The notes beneath the pieces were generated by a model that saw only the letters and a list, made by a program, of their open reading frames with translations, searched no databases and was not told where the DNA came from. The translations under genes were made by a program, and so were the position numbers. Positions 26,921-38,019 of a stretch of DNA of 64,000 bases are shown in pieces. The first letter of the stretch is position 1; each line of letters starts with the position of its first letter. This DNA comes from Nitrosomonas sp. (GTDB taxonomy: Bacteria > Pseudomonadota > Gammaproteobacteria > Burkholderiales > Nitrosomonadaceae). The DNA lies in NCBI GenBank assembly GCA_016703745.1, contig JADJBK010000006.1:558001-622000 (forward strand), given 5' to 3'.

Positions 26921-28114
26921 TCAATTCAGCAAATCCTCCATCCGTTTAACTGCCGCCTGTAAATTTTCCATAGACGTAGCAAATGACAGACGAATATAAC
27001 CCTCAGAACCAAAAGCAGAGCCTGGAACAACTGCGACTCCTGATTTCTCAAGCAGATAGGCGCTGAATGCAACATCATTTGCCTCTGTTATCAGCTGTTG
27101 CGCATACAATCGGTTGATTGCCATGCGTGCGTCAACAAATGCATAAAACGCACCCTTGGAAAGCAGGCAGCGAAGACCGTGGATAGCATTCAGACTATCG
27201 GTAAGAAACTCATTACGCTCTTTGAAAGCCGTGATCATTGGAATGATACAGGACTGATTACCGTTCAATGCCGTTTCAGCCGCAACCTGCGCAATGGAAT
27301 TAGGGTTGGAGGTACTTTGCGATTGTATGTTCTCCATAGCGGTAATAACGTCAATGGGCCCGCCACAATAGCCAATTCGCCAGCCAGTCATGGCGTAGGC
27401 CTTGGATACACCATTCAGCACCACCGTGCGCTCCTTCAGGTCAGGGCAGGCATCGAGAATATTGACAAATTTATCGCCACTGAGCAGGATATGCTCATAC
27501 ATATCATCGGTTGCAATCAGAATGTCGGGGTATTGGCGCAGCACTTCTCCCAGCGCCTTCAATTCAGTCAGGCCGTAAACACTCCCTGAAGGATTGCTGG
27601 GACTGTTAATCACGAACATACGGGTACGCGGCGTAATTGCGGCGGCAAGTTGTGCAGGCGTTATCTTGAAATTATCCTCGATACCGGCAGGAATAAATAC
27701 CGGCTTACCTTCCGCAATCAGTACAATATCCGGGTAGGAAACCCAATAAGGCGCCGGAATGATCACTTCATCTCCGGAGTCTATCGTTGCCAATACCAGA
27801 TTGAAAAAACTCTGCTTACCACCACTGGAAACCAGTATTTCCCTGGCGGTGTAGTCCAGATTGTTTTCCCGCTTAAACTTATTGATAACCGCTTGCTTGA
27901 GCGAAGGAGTTCCTCCCACAGCGGTATACTTGGTAAAGCCACGTTGAATTGCAGCAATCGCACTTTCTTTGATATGCTGAGGTGTATCAAAATCGGGTTC
28001 ACCCGCTCCCAGCCCAATAATATCCTTACCCTCCGCTTTAAGTTTAGCTGCCTGGGCGGTCACCATTAACGTAGCAGAAGGCTTGATGGCTTGAACACGT
28101 TGCGAGAGTTTCAC
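26921..28114 (-). CDS. aspC: class I aminotransferase, aspartate type
   Basis: A 397-residue PLP enzyme of the Ib aspartate aminotransferase subgroup. The PLP lysine is in NGVSKAYAMTGWRIGY; INSPSNPSGSVYG, DDMYEHILL and RLSFATS (C-terminal arginine for the alpha-carboxylate) are all present. In this subgroup some members also act on prephenate, so the activity range is not settled by sequence. Divergent from uvrB, 69 bp between starts. Confidence 0.92.
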   Translation of the reverse strand: MKLSQRVQAIKPSATLMVTAQAAKLKAEGKDIIGLGAGEPDFDTPQHIKESAIAAIQRGFTKYTAVGGTPSLKQAVINKFKRENNLDYTAREILVSSGGKQSFFNLVLATIDSGDEVIIPAPYWVSYPDIVLIAEGKPVFIPAGIEDNFKITPAQLAAAITPRTRMFVINSPSNPSGSVYGLTELKALGEVLRQYPDILIATDDMYEHILLSGDKFVNILDACPDLKERTVVLNGVSKAYAMTGWRIGYCGGPIDVITAMENIQSQSTSNPNSIAQVAAETALNGNQSCIIPMITAFKERNEFLTDSLNAIHGLRCLLSKGAFYAFVDARMAINRLYAQQLITEANDVAFSAYLLEKSGVAVVPGSAFGSEGYIRLSFATSMENLQAAVKRMEDLLN

Positions 28115-28183
28115 GAATGGGCTCCAAATATGTGCGATTGTCGCGTATTAAAATTAAATGACCGATAACCGGAAAATTATACT

Positions 28184-30286
<2,103 letters not shown>

Positions 30287-30314
30287 TATTCCGGCTAATC
30301 TGCCCACCCTGAGT

Positions 30315-30650
30315 TTAAGGATTGACCTTAACCTGGGTAGAAGTCACAAAAATCAACCTATCAAAAGTCCGATTCAGTGTCTTGCTGGTGAAATTATGCA
30401 TGGACATGCTTTCCACAAAACGCAGATGATCACCATTTTTTACTTTAGTTGATGGAGCTGCGATCCAGAAGGATTTGCCATTATTGGATAATTCAATATA
30501 GGTATATCCGGTCGTATCAATTGACGAAACAACAACGCCCTCATTCGCAGGCAAGACGGCAACTGTTGGCGGTGATTCCGCCTGAACAGTAATCGTACTC
30601 ACAATACCGAGAGCAAACATGACCAACAAAACAGCAATTTTATTTAACAC
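30315..30650 (-). CDS. NrfJ-like periplasmic protein
   Basis: A 111-residue protein with a signal peptide (about 1-24, ending VQA-ES) and a compact domain matching the small NrfJ-type pattern: GYTYIELSNNGKSFWIAAP, KVKNGDHLRF, then MHNFTSKTLNRTFDRLIFV. This domain is seen near cytochrome and metal-related genes in other bacteria; its biochemical role is not established. It is 37 bp downstream of the porin gene on the same strand, so the two may share a transcript. Convergent with uvrB. Confidence 0.7.
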   Translation of the reverse strand: MLNKIAVLLVMFALGIVSTITVQAESPPTVAVLPANEGVVVSSIDTTGYTYIELSNNGKSFWIAAPSTKVKNGDHLRFVESMSMHNFTSKTLNRTFDRLIFVTSTQVKVNP

Positions 30651-30687
30651 TTATTTTCCTTAAAAAAATAAACAGGATAGATTCACA

Positions 30688-32289
30688 CTAGAAACGAAAG
30701 TTATATTGCACATAGAAGAGTTCGGGAGATACTCCTGGGCGCTGGTTTTTGACAAAATTGCCCGTAAAGAGTTTGGAATAACCCAGCAATAAATCATGAT
30801 GACGACTCAAGTGGAAATTTACTCGAAAATCAATTTCATCGCCAATATGACTACCTGATTGCCCATTAATATCACGCAGTGTGGGAGCACCCGCAGCGTT
30901 ATAAAGATAATCCCGTTTATTGGCGAGGTAAAAACGATGATATTGCCCAATAAATGTAAACCAGGGCTGGGGATGCATCGTGAACTGGGCATTAAAATCA
31001 TGGATGTTCTGTCTGCCGATACGATCCATATATCCCATGTAGTAATGTCCAAATGGAAAGAGCTGATTGAACGTATTACTCTGCCCATTCCGTGGATTAT
31101 TGTCGCCTGAGGCGAAGTCATAGCGTAACCAGAACTGAGGGTTCATGGGCAATGGCAAATGGTACCCGACTCCCGATGCAATCGCGAATGCCGAGATATC
31201 CTGACCGGAGCGATTGCCAAACTGATACATACCTTCCAGTTCATAAGCCAATCTTTGCAAGTTGCCAATCCAACGGGTACCAATCGTATGTAGTACCGAG
31301 TTTCCCTGCAAGGTATTACCCTGCTGAATATTAGCTGCCGAAACCGATCTGTTATCAATCAGACTGAGATAATAAAGGTCAATTGTCTGGTCCTGAATTC
31401 CCTTGTAACTTCCCCACAAACCCACGAAATTACGGTCTTTGTCCCAGTTGTCAAATTGATGGGGCTCGGTACGCATCGGCCGTACCCAGAATGTATCAAG
31501 ATTGAATGCAGGCGTATGCCAGAATGCTTTAACACCTTGGAAGGTACGACGAGTATTTGCCCAGTCAAGGGTCGAAATCAAACGTTGCGAGCCATAAAGC
31601 AATTCCTGTCGCCCAACACGCAGATAGGCCGTCTCACCTTCCCGATCGCCTAATTTAATATCGGCAAACAGATTGAGTATGTCGGTGTGGTTTCTATCAA
31701 TTGGCTGTGCTGGAAGATCAAGACCAAAAGCGCGCGCATCGATCATCTCGGCAAATAATCTGAATTGATTACGATACCAAAGATCAGCATGTAGGCGGGT
31801 ACGTACCAAATGATGATTATTGTCGGTACCAGCAGCATTGATACGGCTGTCAGTTTCATGCATGTAGCGATACCAGAAGCTGCCACCAAAGGACAACAAC
31901 CAGTCATTACCCAGATGCATCCGTTTAACGGGATCGAATAAATCTCTTTCGTATTCGGATTTTTCCAGATAGCGAAAATCTACGTCAAAAGCTGAAGTTG
32001 GCAATAATGCGAAAGGCGGGTAGGGGGAAACAGGCGGTTTCTCACGGTGATTTCCTTTAAACCAGTCGAGTAACGAATAATAGCCTGGACCGACAGGCGG
32101 TTTGACAAAAATTCCAACCCTCGGCATGGGGGTAACAGGAGGAACAGCTTGCCAGCTATATCGACTATCGGTTCCAGCATCCTCTGAAAATACGGGGCTG
32201 CTCGCAATACTCGCTCCAAAAAGCAAACCTACTGTCATATATTTTTTTATACGACAAGGCACTGTAAAAAAATATTTTTTGAAAATCAT
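30688..32289 (-). CDS. alginate-export-type outer-membrane porin (AlgE family)
   Basis: A long open frame reaches 32565, but its first 92 codons look non-coding. I start at the ATG at 32289 (533 residues; MIFKKYFFTVPCRIKKYM then a hydrophobic signal ending FSEDAG); 32238 and 32331 are alternatives. The rest is rich in amphipathic beta strands (LLSFGGSFWYRYMHETD, TAYLRVGRQELLYGSQRLIS) and ends YVQYNFRF with terminal phenylalanine. The GRQELLYG-LIS-W pattern with NTRRTFQGVK is typical of the alginate-export family, whose members pass varied anionic polymers or small solutes. No alginate genes are near. Confidence 0.82.
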   Translation of the reverse strand: MIFKKYFFTVPCRIKKYMTVGLLFGASIASSPVFSEDAGTDSRYSWQAVPPVTPMPRVGIFVKPPVGPGYYSLLDWFKGNHREKPPVSPYPPFALLPTSAFDVDFRYLEKSEYERDLFDPVKRMHLGNDWLLSFGGSFWYRYMHETDSRINAAGTDNNHHLVRTRLHADLWYRNQFRLFAEMIDARAFGLDLPAQPIDRNHTDILNLFADIKLGDREGETAYLRVGRQELLYGSQRLISTLDWANTRRTFQGVKAFWHTPAFNLDTFWVRPMRTEPHQFDNWDKDRNFVGLWGSYKGIQDQTIDLYYLSLIDNRSVSAANIQQGNTLQGNSVLHTIGTRWIGNLQRLAYELEGMYQFGNRSGQDISAFAIASGVGYHLPLPMNPQFWLRYDFASGDNNPRNGQSNTFNQLFPFGHYYMGYMDRIGRQNIHDFNAQFTMHPQPWFTFIGQYHRFYLANKRDYLYNAAGAPTLRDINGQSGSHIGDEIDFRVNFHLSRHHDLLLGYSKLFTGNFVKNQRPGVSPELFYVQYNFRF

Positions 32290-32668
32290 TATCAACTGTA
32301 AATTCAAGGTATTGAAGTTTATCTGCATCATGGTTAAAGAATGATATCGAATGAAGTACATAGCCCAGGAAACCGCCATTTTAACATACATGCAAAATGG
32401 TACTTGCCTTGCCACCAGGCAAGGCAGTGACAAATCGCCCCACCACGACAAATTCTTTTCCTTGAAATCAATACGATCAAAAATATTTCTCGTCCTTTTA
32501 TTCAGCCGAATAGTTTTTTCTTGTGCTATCTTAAAAAGGAAGATCAGGTTGATGTCGCGCAACATACTGTATCAGATTCATTATTTTTACAGTATGTTGA
32601 TATTTATTGCGTTATTTTTAAGGCATCTTTATGGCCAGACCCATACAGCCGAGCACAACAAGAGAATC
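32290..32668. other. divergent intergenic region, with a strong hairpin
   Basis: AT-rich DNA between the porin and methyltransferase starts; the open frames that cross it show no coding character I can support. It contains a perfect 9-bp hairpin at 32405-32426 (TGCCTTGCC, loop ACCA, GGCAAGGCA), without a T-run, so more like an operator or RNA structure than a terminator. Confidence 0.5.
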
Positions 32669-33448
32669 ATGCTAAAAAGACATAGAATACAATTTCCAAA
32701 AAACGAATCATCCAAACTTAACCAGGACGAGGTTTACTTCTATCTTGAGGAAGAAGATGGTCAGCGCAAAATCAGATTCCACGACTACGACAAGATATAT
32801 CAGATACACGGTCTGTATGAGCAGATATTTTATGATCGCCTGAAATGTACATCACCAGAAAAAGTATCAACCATACTTGAGGCATCTTTAAAGCAATCTG
32901 GAGGTAATTTATCTAAATTACGTGTGCTGGATTTTGGCGCCGGGAATGGCATGATGGGAGAAGCATTAAAAAAATATGGAGTATCACGCTTGGTCGGTAT
33001 AGATATACTTCCGGAAGCATATGAGGCCATGGTTCGTGATAGACCCGGTTTATATGATGCGTATTATGTTGAAGATCTCACTCAATTGAGCACGGAAAAA
33101 AAAGAGGATATTGCATCATGGCAGTGTGATTGCATGGTAACGGTTGCCGCATTGGGTTTTGGGGATATCCCTGTAAAAGCATTTATAGAAGCTCTGAATA
33201 TAGTCAAAACAAAAGGATGGCTGGCATTTAATATAAAAGAAACATTTTTCGATACGAATGATAAATCAGGATTTTCAAAAATGATTCGAGAGTTGATATT
33301 TTCTGAGTATCTCGATGTTTATCACATCGAACGATACCGACACAGACTCTCAATAGATGGAGAGCCGTTGTATTATTTTGCAATAGCAGGTCGCAAAAAT
33401 GCGGATATCCCAACCGAATTTCTTGAGTCGAAAGGTATTATAGACTGA
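32669..33448 (+). CDS. class I SAM-dependent methyltransferase
   Basis: A 259-residue protein if started at the ATG at 32669 (MLKRHRIQFPKNESS); the frame is open to 32351, and 32552 with AGG upstream is an alternative that would add a hydrophobic leader. The SAM-binding motif I is VLDFGAGNGMMGEAL, followed by an acidic end of strand 2 in LVGIDILPEAYEAM, then VTVAALGFGDIP and GWLAFNIKE. Substrate is unknown. It stands alone between a divergent porin and a degraded region, and its codon use looks more AT-rich than its neighbours. Confidence 0.75.
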   Translation: MLKRHRIQFPKNESSKLNQDEVYFYLEEEDGQRKIRFHDYDKIYQIHGLYEQIFYDRLKCTSPEKVSTILEASLKQSGGNLSKLRVLDFGAGNGMMGEALKKYGVSRLVGIDILPEAYEAMVRDRPGLYDAYYVEDLTQLSTEKKEDIASWQCDCMVTVAALGFGDIPVKAFIEALNIVKTKGWLAFNIKETFFDTNDKSGFSKMIRELIFSEYLDVYHIERYRHRLSIDGEPLYYFAIAGRKNADIPTEFLESKGIID

Positions 33449-33984
33449 TGCCCTGATCAGGTTTTTTGATGATAAGCGCTTTAATCCGTGGATCGGCACG
33501 GTTGGTGCAGATCCACCGAACTGCACACATAGACGGAACTTTCACTGGACTCAACGCGGAAGAGGTGCTGAAACTATCCGCCGCGCCTGATCTGGTTACA
33601 ACATATTGTCTTCGGTCAGCCCGAATAATCCTTCGAATCAAAAACGGGAAGCTGCACTGTTTCCTCGGAAGGTACTTTATGGCCGCACATGCTGTATTTG
33701 GTGGTGGTGATGGTGTAAACCCAGCGGATAAATCAAAGCGAGTATCGGTTTTACGCACGCCGATTCCACCAGGCTCGCGTATCTTCGTTTTCTGTTAAAA
33801 ACACAGTCACGATTTCTTGTTCAACACTCCCTACCCGTTTATCCTAATGCCAGCGTTCGGCTTCCTGAGCGTCCATGCGAATATAGATTGCATTCAATGC
33901 ATCGCAGATGGCGGATTCAAGAACCAAGTGCAACAGTTAATGTACCAATAGCGATCAAGTCTCATGCTCACCAGCCGTGCTCAA
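33449..33984. other. degraded, apparently non-coding region
   Basis: About 540 bp without a supported gene. Overlapping frames on both strands reach about 110 codons but show no recognisable motif. On the minus strand 33844-33936 a short frame reads AICDALNAIYIRMDAQEAER near its end and begins inside the dispersed repeat at 33914-33943; it looks like the tail of a lost gene or element. I regard the region as decayed DNA. Confidence 0.5.
33914..33943. repeat. copy 2 of the short dispersed repeat
   Basis: Matches 5997-6026 at 27 of 30 positions; the differences cluster in four adjacent bases in the middle. Lies 42 bp beyond the stop of the ABC permease gene, in a decayed region. Confidence 0.6.
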
Positions 33985-36498
33985 TTATCCGGCCTTGCGC
34001 AGGGTTAGTAGAGGTGGCTGCGACAACGTCGAGCGCGTGCCAATCAATCCGGCCGCCGTTACGCTGATTACGCCAATCAGAATACCGGTTAGCCAAAGCC
34101 AGGGGTTGGGCGTATAGGATAAATGTAGCGTGCGTTCACTGATGATATAGCCGAGCACGCCGGAACCTGCCGCTGCAAAAATACCCGCCAGCCCCCCGAG
34201 AATTGCGAATTCAACGAACCAGGCACGGGCAAGCTGGCGTTTTCTGGCACCCAGTGTACGAAAGATGGCTGCTTCATATCTGCGTTCATCCTGAGTAGCC
34301 GCAATTGCGGCGTACAACACGATAAACCCGGCCAGCAAGGTGAACATAAATACAAATTCAACTGCACGGGCCACCTGAGCGATCATGGTTTGCACCCGTT
34401 CGATCATACTGGCGACATCGATTATCAAAATATTGGGGAAAGTGCGTACCAGATATGGCATGACACCAATCTGGGACGATGGCAGATAAAAGCTCGTGAC
34501 ATACGTGGCTGGATAATTATCGAGTGAGCCCGGACGCAAGACTGCAAAAAAATTGACATGGAACGTATCCCAGTCAATTTTGCGCAAACTGGTGATGGTC
34601 GCTGTAAAATCTTCACCTGCAATATGAAATGTCATCTGATCACCCAACTTTACGCCGATGGTTTTAGCAAAATCTGCTTCCATTGACAATTCGTTGATAT
34701 TGGCTTCTTCAGACTGCCACCACTGCCCGGCAACGATTTCGTTATCCTGTTGCAGGGTATCCATCCACGACAGATTGAATTCACGCATGATGAACTGCTT
34801 GGCATGAGGATTGTGATCATAATCCTCAGAGCGCACGGTTTCATCATTGATTCGGATCAAGCGACCACGCACCATCGGAAACATCTCCGGCTGCGCAATC
34901 TCGTGCTGTTCAAAAAAAGTAACCAGTGCGGGTTGTTGATCGGGCTGAATATTGATCAGGAAACGATTGGGGGTATCGGGGGGCAGGCGGGTTTGCCAAT
35001 CCTGCAGCAGATCCGTGCGAATCAACGTGAGGGTCATGAGCGCCATCATTCCCAATCCAAGCGCGACTGCCTGCACCAAAGTTGCCAGCGTGCGCCGCTT
35101 GACGTTAGCAAGACCGTAATGCCACGCACCCGATCCCTGCGCACGCATCAATAACATCAAACGGATGATTACCCAGCCAATCGTGGCAAATACCACAATT
35201 GCCAGCAGAAATCCCAGCATAATCAACAAACCAAGTTTGACATCACCCGCTTTCCAGATAAAAAGTATGGACAGCATAATTAACCCAAACACATACCCGG
35301 CGAAACCATGCAGATTCACGCTATCCATGTCTCGCCGAATGACACGTAACGCGGGCACTTGTCGCAAATTCAGCAGCGGTGGTAAAGAAAAACCCAATAA
35401 CAGCGCCATGCCGGTCAACATACCTTGCACTGCCGGCAAACTTCCCGGGAGCGGCAACACGGTGCCCGCCAGCTCGGCAAGCCAGCGAGACAAAAATTCC
35501 TGCGCAACTATCCCTAATGTGCAACCTAATAAACTGGCGAGTGTTCCCAGCATGAGAAAATGATAAAGGTACAATCGCAGCAGCACCGACTGGGTTGCAC
35601 CCAGACAGCGCATCACCGCGCAGCCGTCGAGATGCCGTTGAATAAAGCGACGTGTCGCCAGGGCAACCGCCACAGCAGCAACGACCACACTCGCGAGTGC
35701 AGCCAGCCCCAGAAATTTCCCAGCCCGATCCAGCGCCGCACGAATCTCTGGACGCGCATCCTGGATGCCTTCAACGCTTTCTCCTGGTGCAAGCTGTGGC
35801 TCGAGCCAGCTTCGATAAGCGGCGACATCGGCCATTTCTCCTGCGACTAGCAACTGGTAACTGACACGACTTCCCGTCTGAATGAGCTCGCTGGCGGCAA
35901 GATCCTGTGCATTGATCAGCAACCGAGGATTCATGTTAATGAACCCCACTGAATGATCAGGTTCGTTCGCAACCAGTTCCGTAACGGTCAGCTCAATCAT
36001 GCCAATTTCAAGCTTATCACCCAGTTTGACATCCAGTCCCACCATTATTTTTTCATCGATCCAAACGGTTCCAGGAGCGGGGATACCCTGGGCAACACGC
36101 TCAGGAGACCGGGAAGGTTCGCCATCTTCTGAGAGCGCAGCCAGCTGGAGTTTTCCGCGCAATGGATATCCCGGCGTGACCGCCTTGATGGCGCATAACA
36201 GATTATTGTCTGCATAACTGACCATGCTCGGAAACCGGGTCAATGCAACCGTTTGCAGGCGAAAACGTCTAGCCTGCTGCTCATATTCGGCAGGTAGTAC
36301 CTGACTGGAATTGACCAGCAGATCGCCACCCAACAATTGACTACTCTCACGTACCAGAGCACGCTGCACCCGATCGGCAAAAAAACCGACTGTAGTTATA
36401 CCGCTTACGGCAATGATCAGAGCCAGAACAAGAATTCGCAATTCCCCTGCACGCCAGTCACGTAACAACATTCGCAAGGAGAGTCGTAACAAATTCAT
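33985..36498 (-). CDS. ABC exporter permease, FtsX-like (YbbP type)
   Basis: An 837-residue membrane protein with two FtsX-type permease halves. A first membrane helix near 20-42 is followed by a large periplasmic domain, a central cluster of helices (about 255-480), a second periplasmic domain and three C-terminal helices (VEFVFMFTLLAGFIVLYAAI, AILGGLAGIFAAAGSGVLGY, WLTGILIGVISVTAAG). Architecture and size fit YbbP, partner of the ATPase YbbA. Substrate unknown; the link to a TesA-type esterase suggests lipid- or lysophospholipid-related work. 16 bp downstream of its ATPase gene. Confidence 0.9.
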   Translation of the reverse strand: MNLLRLSLRMLLRDWRAGELRILVLALIIAVSGITTVGFFADRVQRALVRESSQLLGGDLLVNSSQVLPAEYEQQARRFRLQTVALTRFPSMVSYADNNLLCAIKAVTPGYPLRGKLQLAALSEDGEPSRSPERVAQGIPAPGTVWIDEKIMVGLDVKLGDKLEIGMIELTVTELVANEPDHSVGFINMNPRLLINAQDLAASELIQTGSRVSYQLLVAGEMADVAAYRSWLEPQLAPGESVEGIQDARPEIRAALDRAGKFLGLAALASVVVAAVAVALATRRFIQRHLDGCAVMRCLGATQSVLLRLYLYHFLMLGTLASLLGCTLGIVAQEFLSRWLAELAGTVLPLPGSLPAVQGMLTGMALLLGFSLPPLLNLRQVPALRVIRRDMDSVNLHGFAGYVFGLIMLSILFIWKAGDVKLGLLIMLGFLLAIVVFATIGWVIIRLMLLMRAQGSGAWHYGLANVKRRTLATLVQAVALGLGMMALMTLTLIRTDLLQDWQTRLPPDTPNRFLINIQPDQQPALVTFFEQHEIAQPEMFPMVRGRLIRINDETVRSEDYDHNPHAKQFIMREFNLSWMDTLQQDNEIVAGQWWQSEEANINELSMEADFAKTIGVKLGDQMTFHIAGEDFTATITSLRKIDWDTFHVNFFAVLRPGSLDNYPATYVTSFYLPSSQIGVMPYLVRTFPNILIIDVASMIERVQTMIAQVARAVEFVFMFTLLAGFIVLYAAIAATQDERRYEAAIFRTLGARKRQLARAWFVEFAILGGLAGIFAAAGSGVLGYIISERTLHLSYTPNPWLWLTGILIGVISVTAAGLIGTRSTLSQPPLLTLRKAG

Positions 36499-36514
36499 TC
36501 GAGCATCCTTCTTA

Positions 36515-37225
36515 TTAGTTAACAGTTCTGCCTGCCGCCAGTTTCACCATCCGCGCGCAACGTTCAGTCAGTTTCTCATCATGCGTGACCAATACCAGCG
36601 TAGTCCCTTGTTCACGATTAAGTTCAAACATGAGATCAATAATTTGCAATCCTGTCGCCGCATCCAGATTACCGGTTGGCTCATCAGCAAACAACAGTTT
36701 CGGCTGGGTAACGAACGCCCGCGCGATGGCGACACGCTGCTGCTCCCCTCCCGATAATTGCCTGGGATAATGCTTTGCCCGTTTCTCCAGCCCAACCCGC
36801 ATCAGCCAATTGAGGGCGGCATCACGCGCTTGATTCGCACCAGCCAATTCCAACGGCAGCATGACATTTTCCAGCGCGGTCAATGCCGGCAGCAGCTGAA
36901 ACGACTGGAACATGAATCCCAATAATCTGCCACGCAGCACAGCCCTTTCATCCTCATCAAGCTTGAATATATCCTGCCCATCAATAAAAACGGTTCCCAT
37001 GGTTGGTTCATCCAATCCGGCCAGTAAACCCAGCAAGGTAGATTTTCCCGAACCGGATGCACCAACCACGGCGATGGACTCACCTGCATTCACTTGCAAA
37101 CTAACTTCCTTCAGGATTGTCAATCTGGTTTCGCCAGTTTCTATCTCTCTCGTCAGTTCCTGCGCTTGTATGATAGGCTGATCTTTTATTTGTATGGACG
37201 GTTCGATCGACAGATTTTTTGCCAT
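36515..37225 (-). CDS. ybbA: ABC exporter ATP-binding subunit (YbbA/LolD type)
   Basis: An ATPase of the MacB/LolD/YbbA group. Walker A GASGSGKST, signature LSGGEQQRVAIARA and Walker B LLFADEPTGNLD are complete. I choose the ATG at 37225 (236 residues); another at 37243 gives 242. Either start overlaps the divergent esterase start. The next gene downstream encodes the cognate permease. In E. coli ybbA and ybbP likewise sit divergent to tesA, supporting the YbbA name over LolD. Confidence 0.92.
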   Translation of the reverse strand: MAKNLSIEPSIQIKDQPIIQAQELTREIETGETRLTILKEVSLQVNAGESIAVVGASGSGKSTLLGLLAGLDEPTMGTVFIDGQDIFKLDEDERAVLRGRLLGFMFQSFQLLPALTALENVMLPLELAGANQARDAALNWLMRVGLEKRAKHYPRQLSGGEQQRVAIARAFVTQPKLLFADEPTGNLDAATGLQIIDLMFELNREQGTTLVLVTHDEKLTERCARMVKLAAGRTVN

Positions 37226-37892
37226 GAAAAAATTTTTACTCATCGTAGGTTGGTTATTTGTTACCTTAGGTTCTCATACTGCCTGGTCTGCAACTGGCAC
37301 CAAAATCATGATACTCGGAGACAGCTTATCCGTTGGTTATGGTTTACCATCGCATTCCGGTTGGGTGGACTTGCTCCGGCAGCGTTTGCAAGCTCAGTCA
37401 TCCAGTTACGAAGTAATCAATCTCAGCATCAGTGGAGAAATTACTCTGGGTGGGCGCAAACGTATCGAACAGGCGCTTGCCATGCACCAACCCGTCATTG
37501 TCGTAATCGCACTTGGTGGCAACGATGGCCTGCAAGGCAAGTCGATTCAGTCTATATATGATAATCTGGAAACAATCGTGCTAACCTGCAAACAGCACAA
37601 TGCCGCGCCATTACTGGTTGGAATACAATTGCCGCCCAATTATGGCATAAGTTACACTCGAAAGTTTCGTGATATTTTTCCCCGCCTCGCACAACATCAT
37701 CAACTACAGTTCGTTCCATTCATGCTAGAGGGATTTGGCGAACATCGTGAATTTTTCCTCGCGGATGGTATTCATCCCAATGAACGCGCTCAGGAAAAAA
37801 TTATGGAAAATATCTGGCCCACACTCGCCACCCTGCTGCAATCCATGCAAACCCTGGTTGAATACAAGGAATCCAGCAAAAAACAGGATTAA
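37224..37892 (+). CDS. tesA: TesA-type SGNH esterase / lysophospholipase
   Basis: A 222-residue periplasmic GDSL hydrolase with signal peptide (MKKFLLIVGWLFVTLGS, cleaved near WSA). Catalytic Ser34 is in GDSLSVGYG, the oxyanion residues in GGND (98-101), and Asp181/His184 in DGIHPN. I take the ATG at 37224, where a signal peptide begins, rather than 37194. E. coli TesA shows thioesterase, protease I and lysophospholipase L1 activities; which matters here is unknown. Its ATG overlaps that of the divergent ABC ATPase. Confidence 0.93.
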   Translation: MKKFLLIVGWLFVTLGSHTAWSATGTKIMILGDSLSVGYGLPSHSGWVDLLRQRLQAQSSSYEVINLSISGEITLGGRKRIEQALAMHQPVIVVIALGGNDGLQGKSIQSIYDNLETIVLTCKQHNAAPLLVGIQLPPNYGISYTRKFRDIFPRLAQHHQLQFVPFMLEGFGEHREFFLADGIHPNERAQEKIMENIWPTLATLLQSMQTLVEYKESSKKQD

Positions 37893-37953
37893 TACCTGAT
37901 TAACCTGAAATCCATTTACTCACAGGCATCCGTATCATGACAGCATGGTCAGT

Positions 37954-37987
37954 CTGTCATAAATCTGCAAGATTTTCTTTATATGAT
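37954..37987 (+). promoter_or_regulatory. Pho box and -10 element of phoB
   Basis: CTGTCAT (37954-37960), four A/T bases, then CTGCAAG (37965-37971) matches the tandem Pho box pattern (CTGTCAT, 4 bp, CTGTCAT), perfect in the first half. A -10-like TATGAT lies at 37982-37987, 10 bases beyond, the spacing known for PhoB-activated promoters. It suggests that phoB activates itself under phosphate limitation. Consensus match only. Confidence 0.65.
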
Positions 37988-38019
37988 TTAAATAATTTAA
38001 CGTATAAACGAGGTGCCAA

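Noticed and set aside
32290..32565. N-terminal extension of the porin by 92 codons
   Set aside because: No signal peptide at that start, mixed composition, and better starts just ahead of a signal sequence.
32351..32668. N-terminal extension of the methyltransferase
   Set aside because: The extra residues are not like the family; the conserved part begins after 32669, though 32552 remains possible.
33438..33798. Overlapping frames of about 110 codons on both strands
   Set aside because: No motif, no ribosome site of note, and the region looks decayed.
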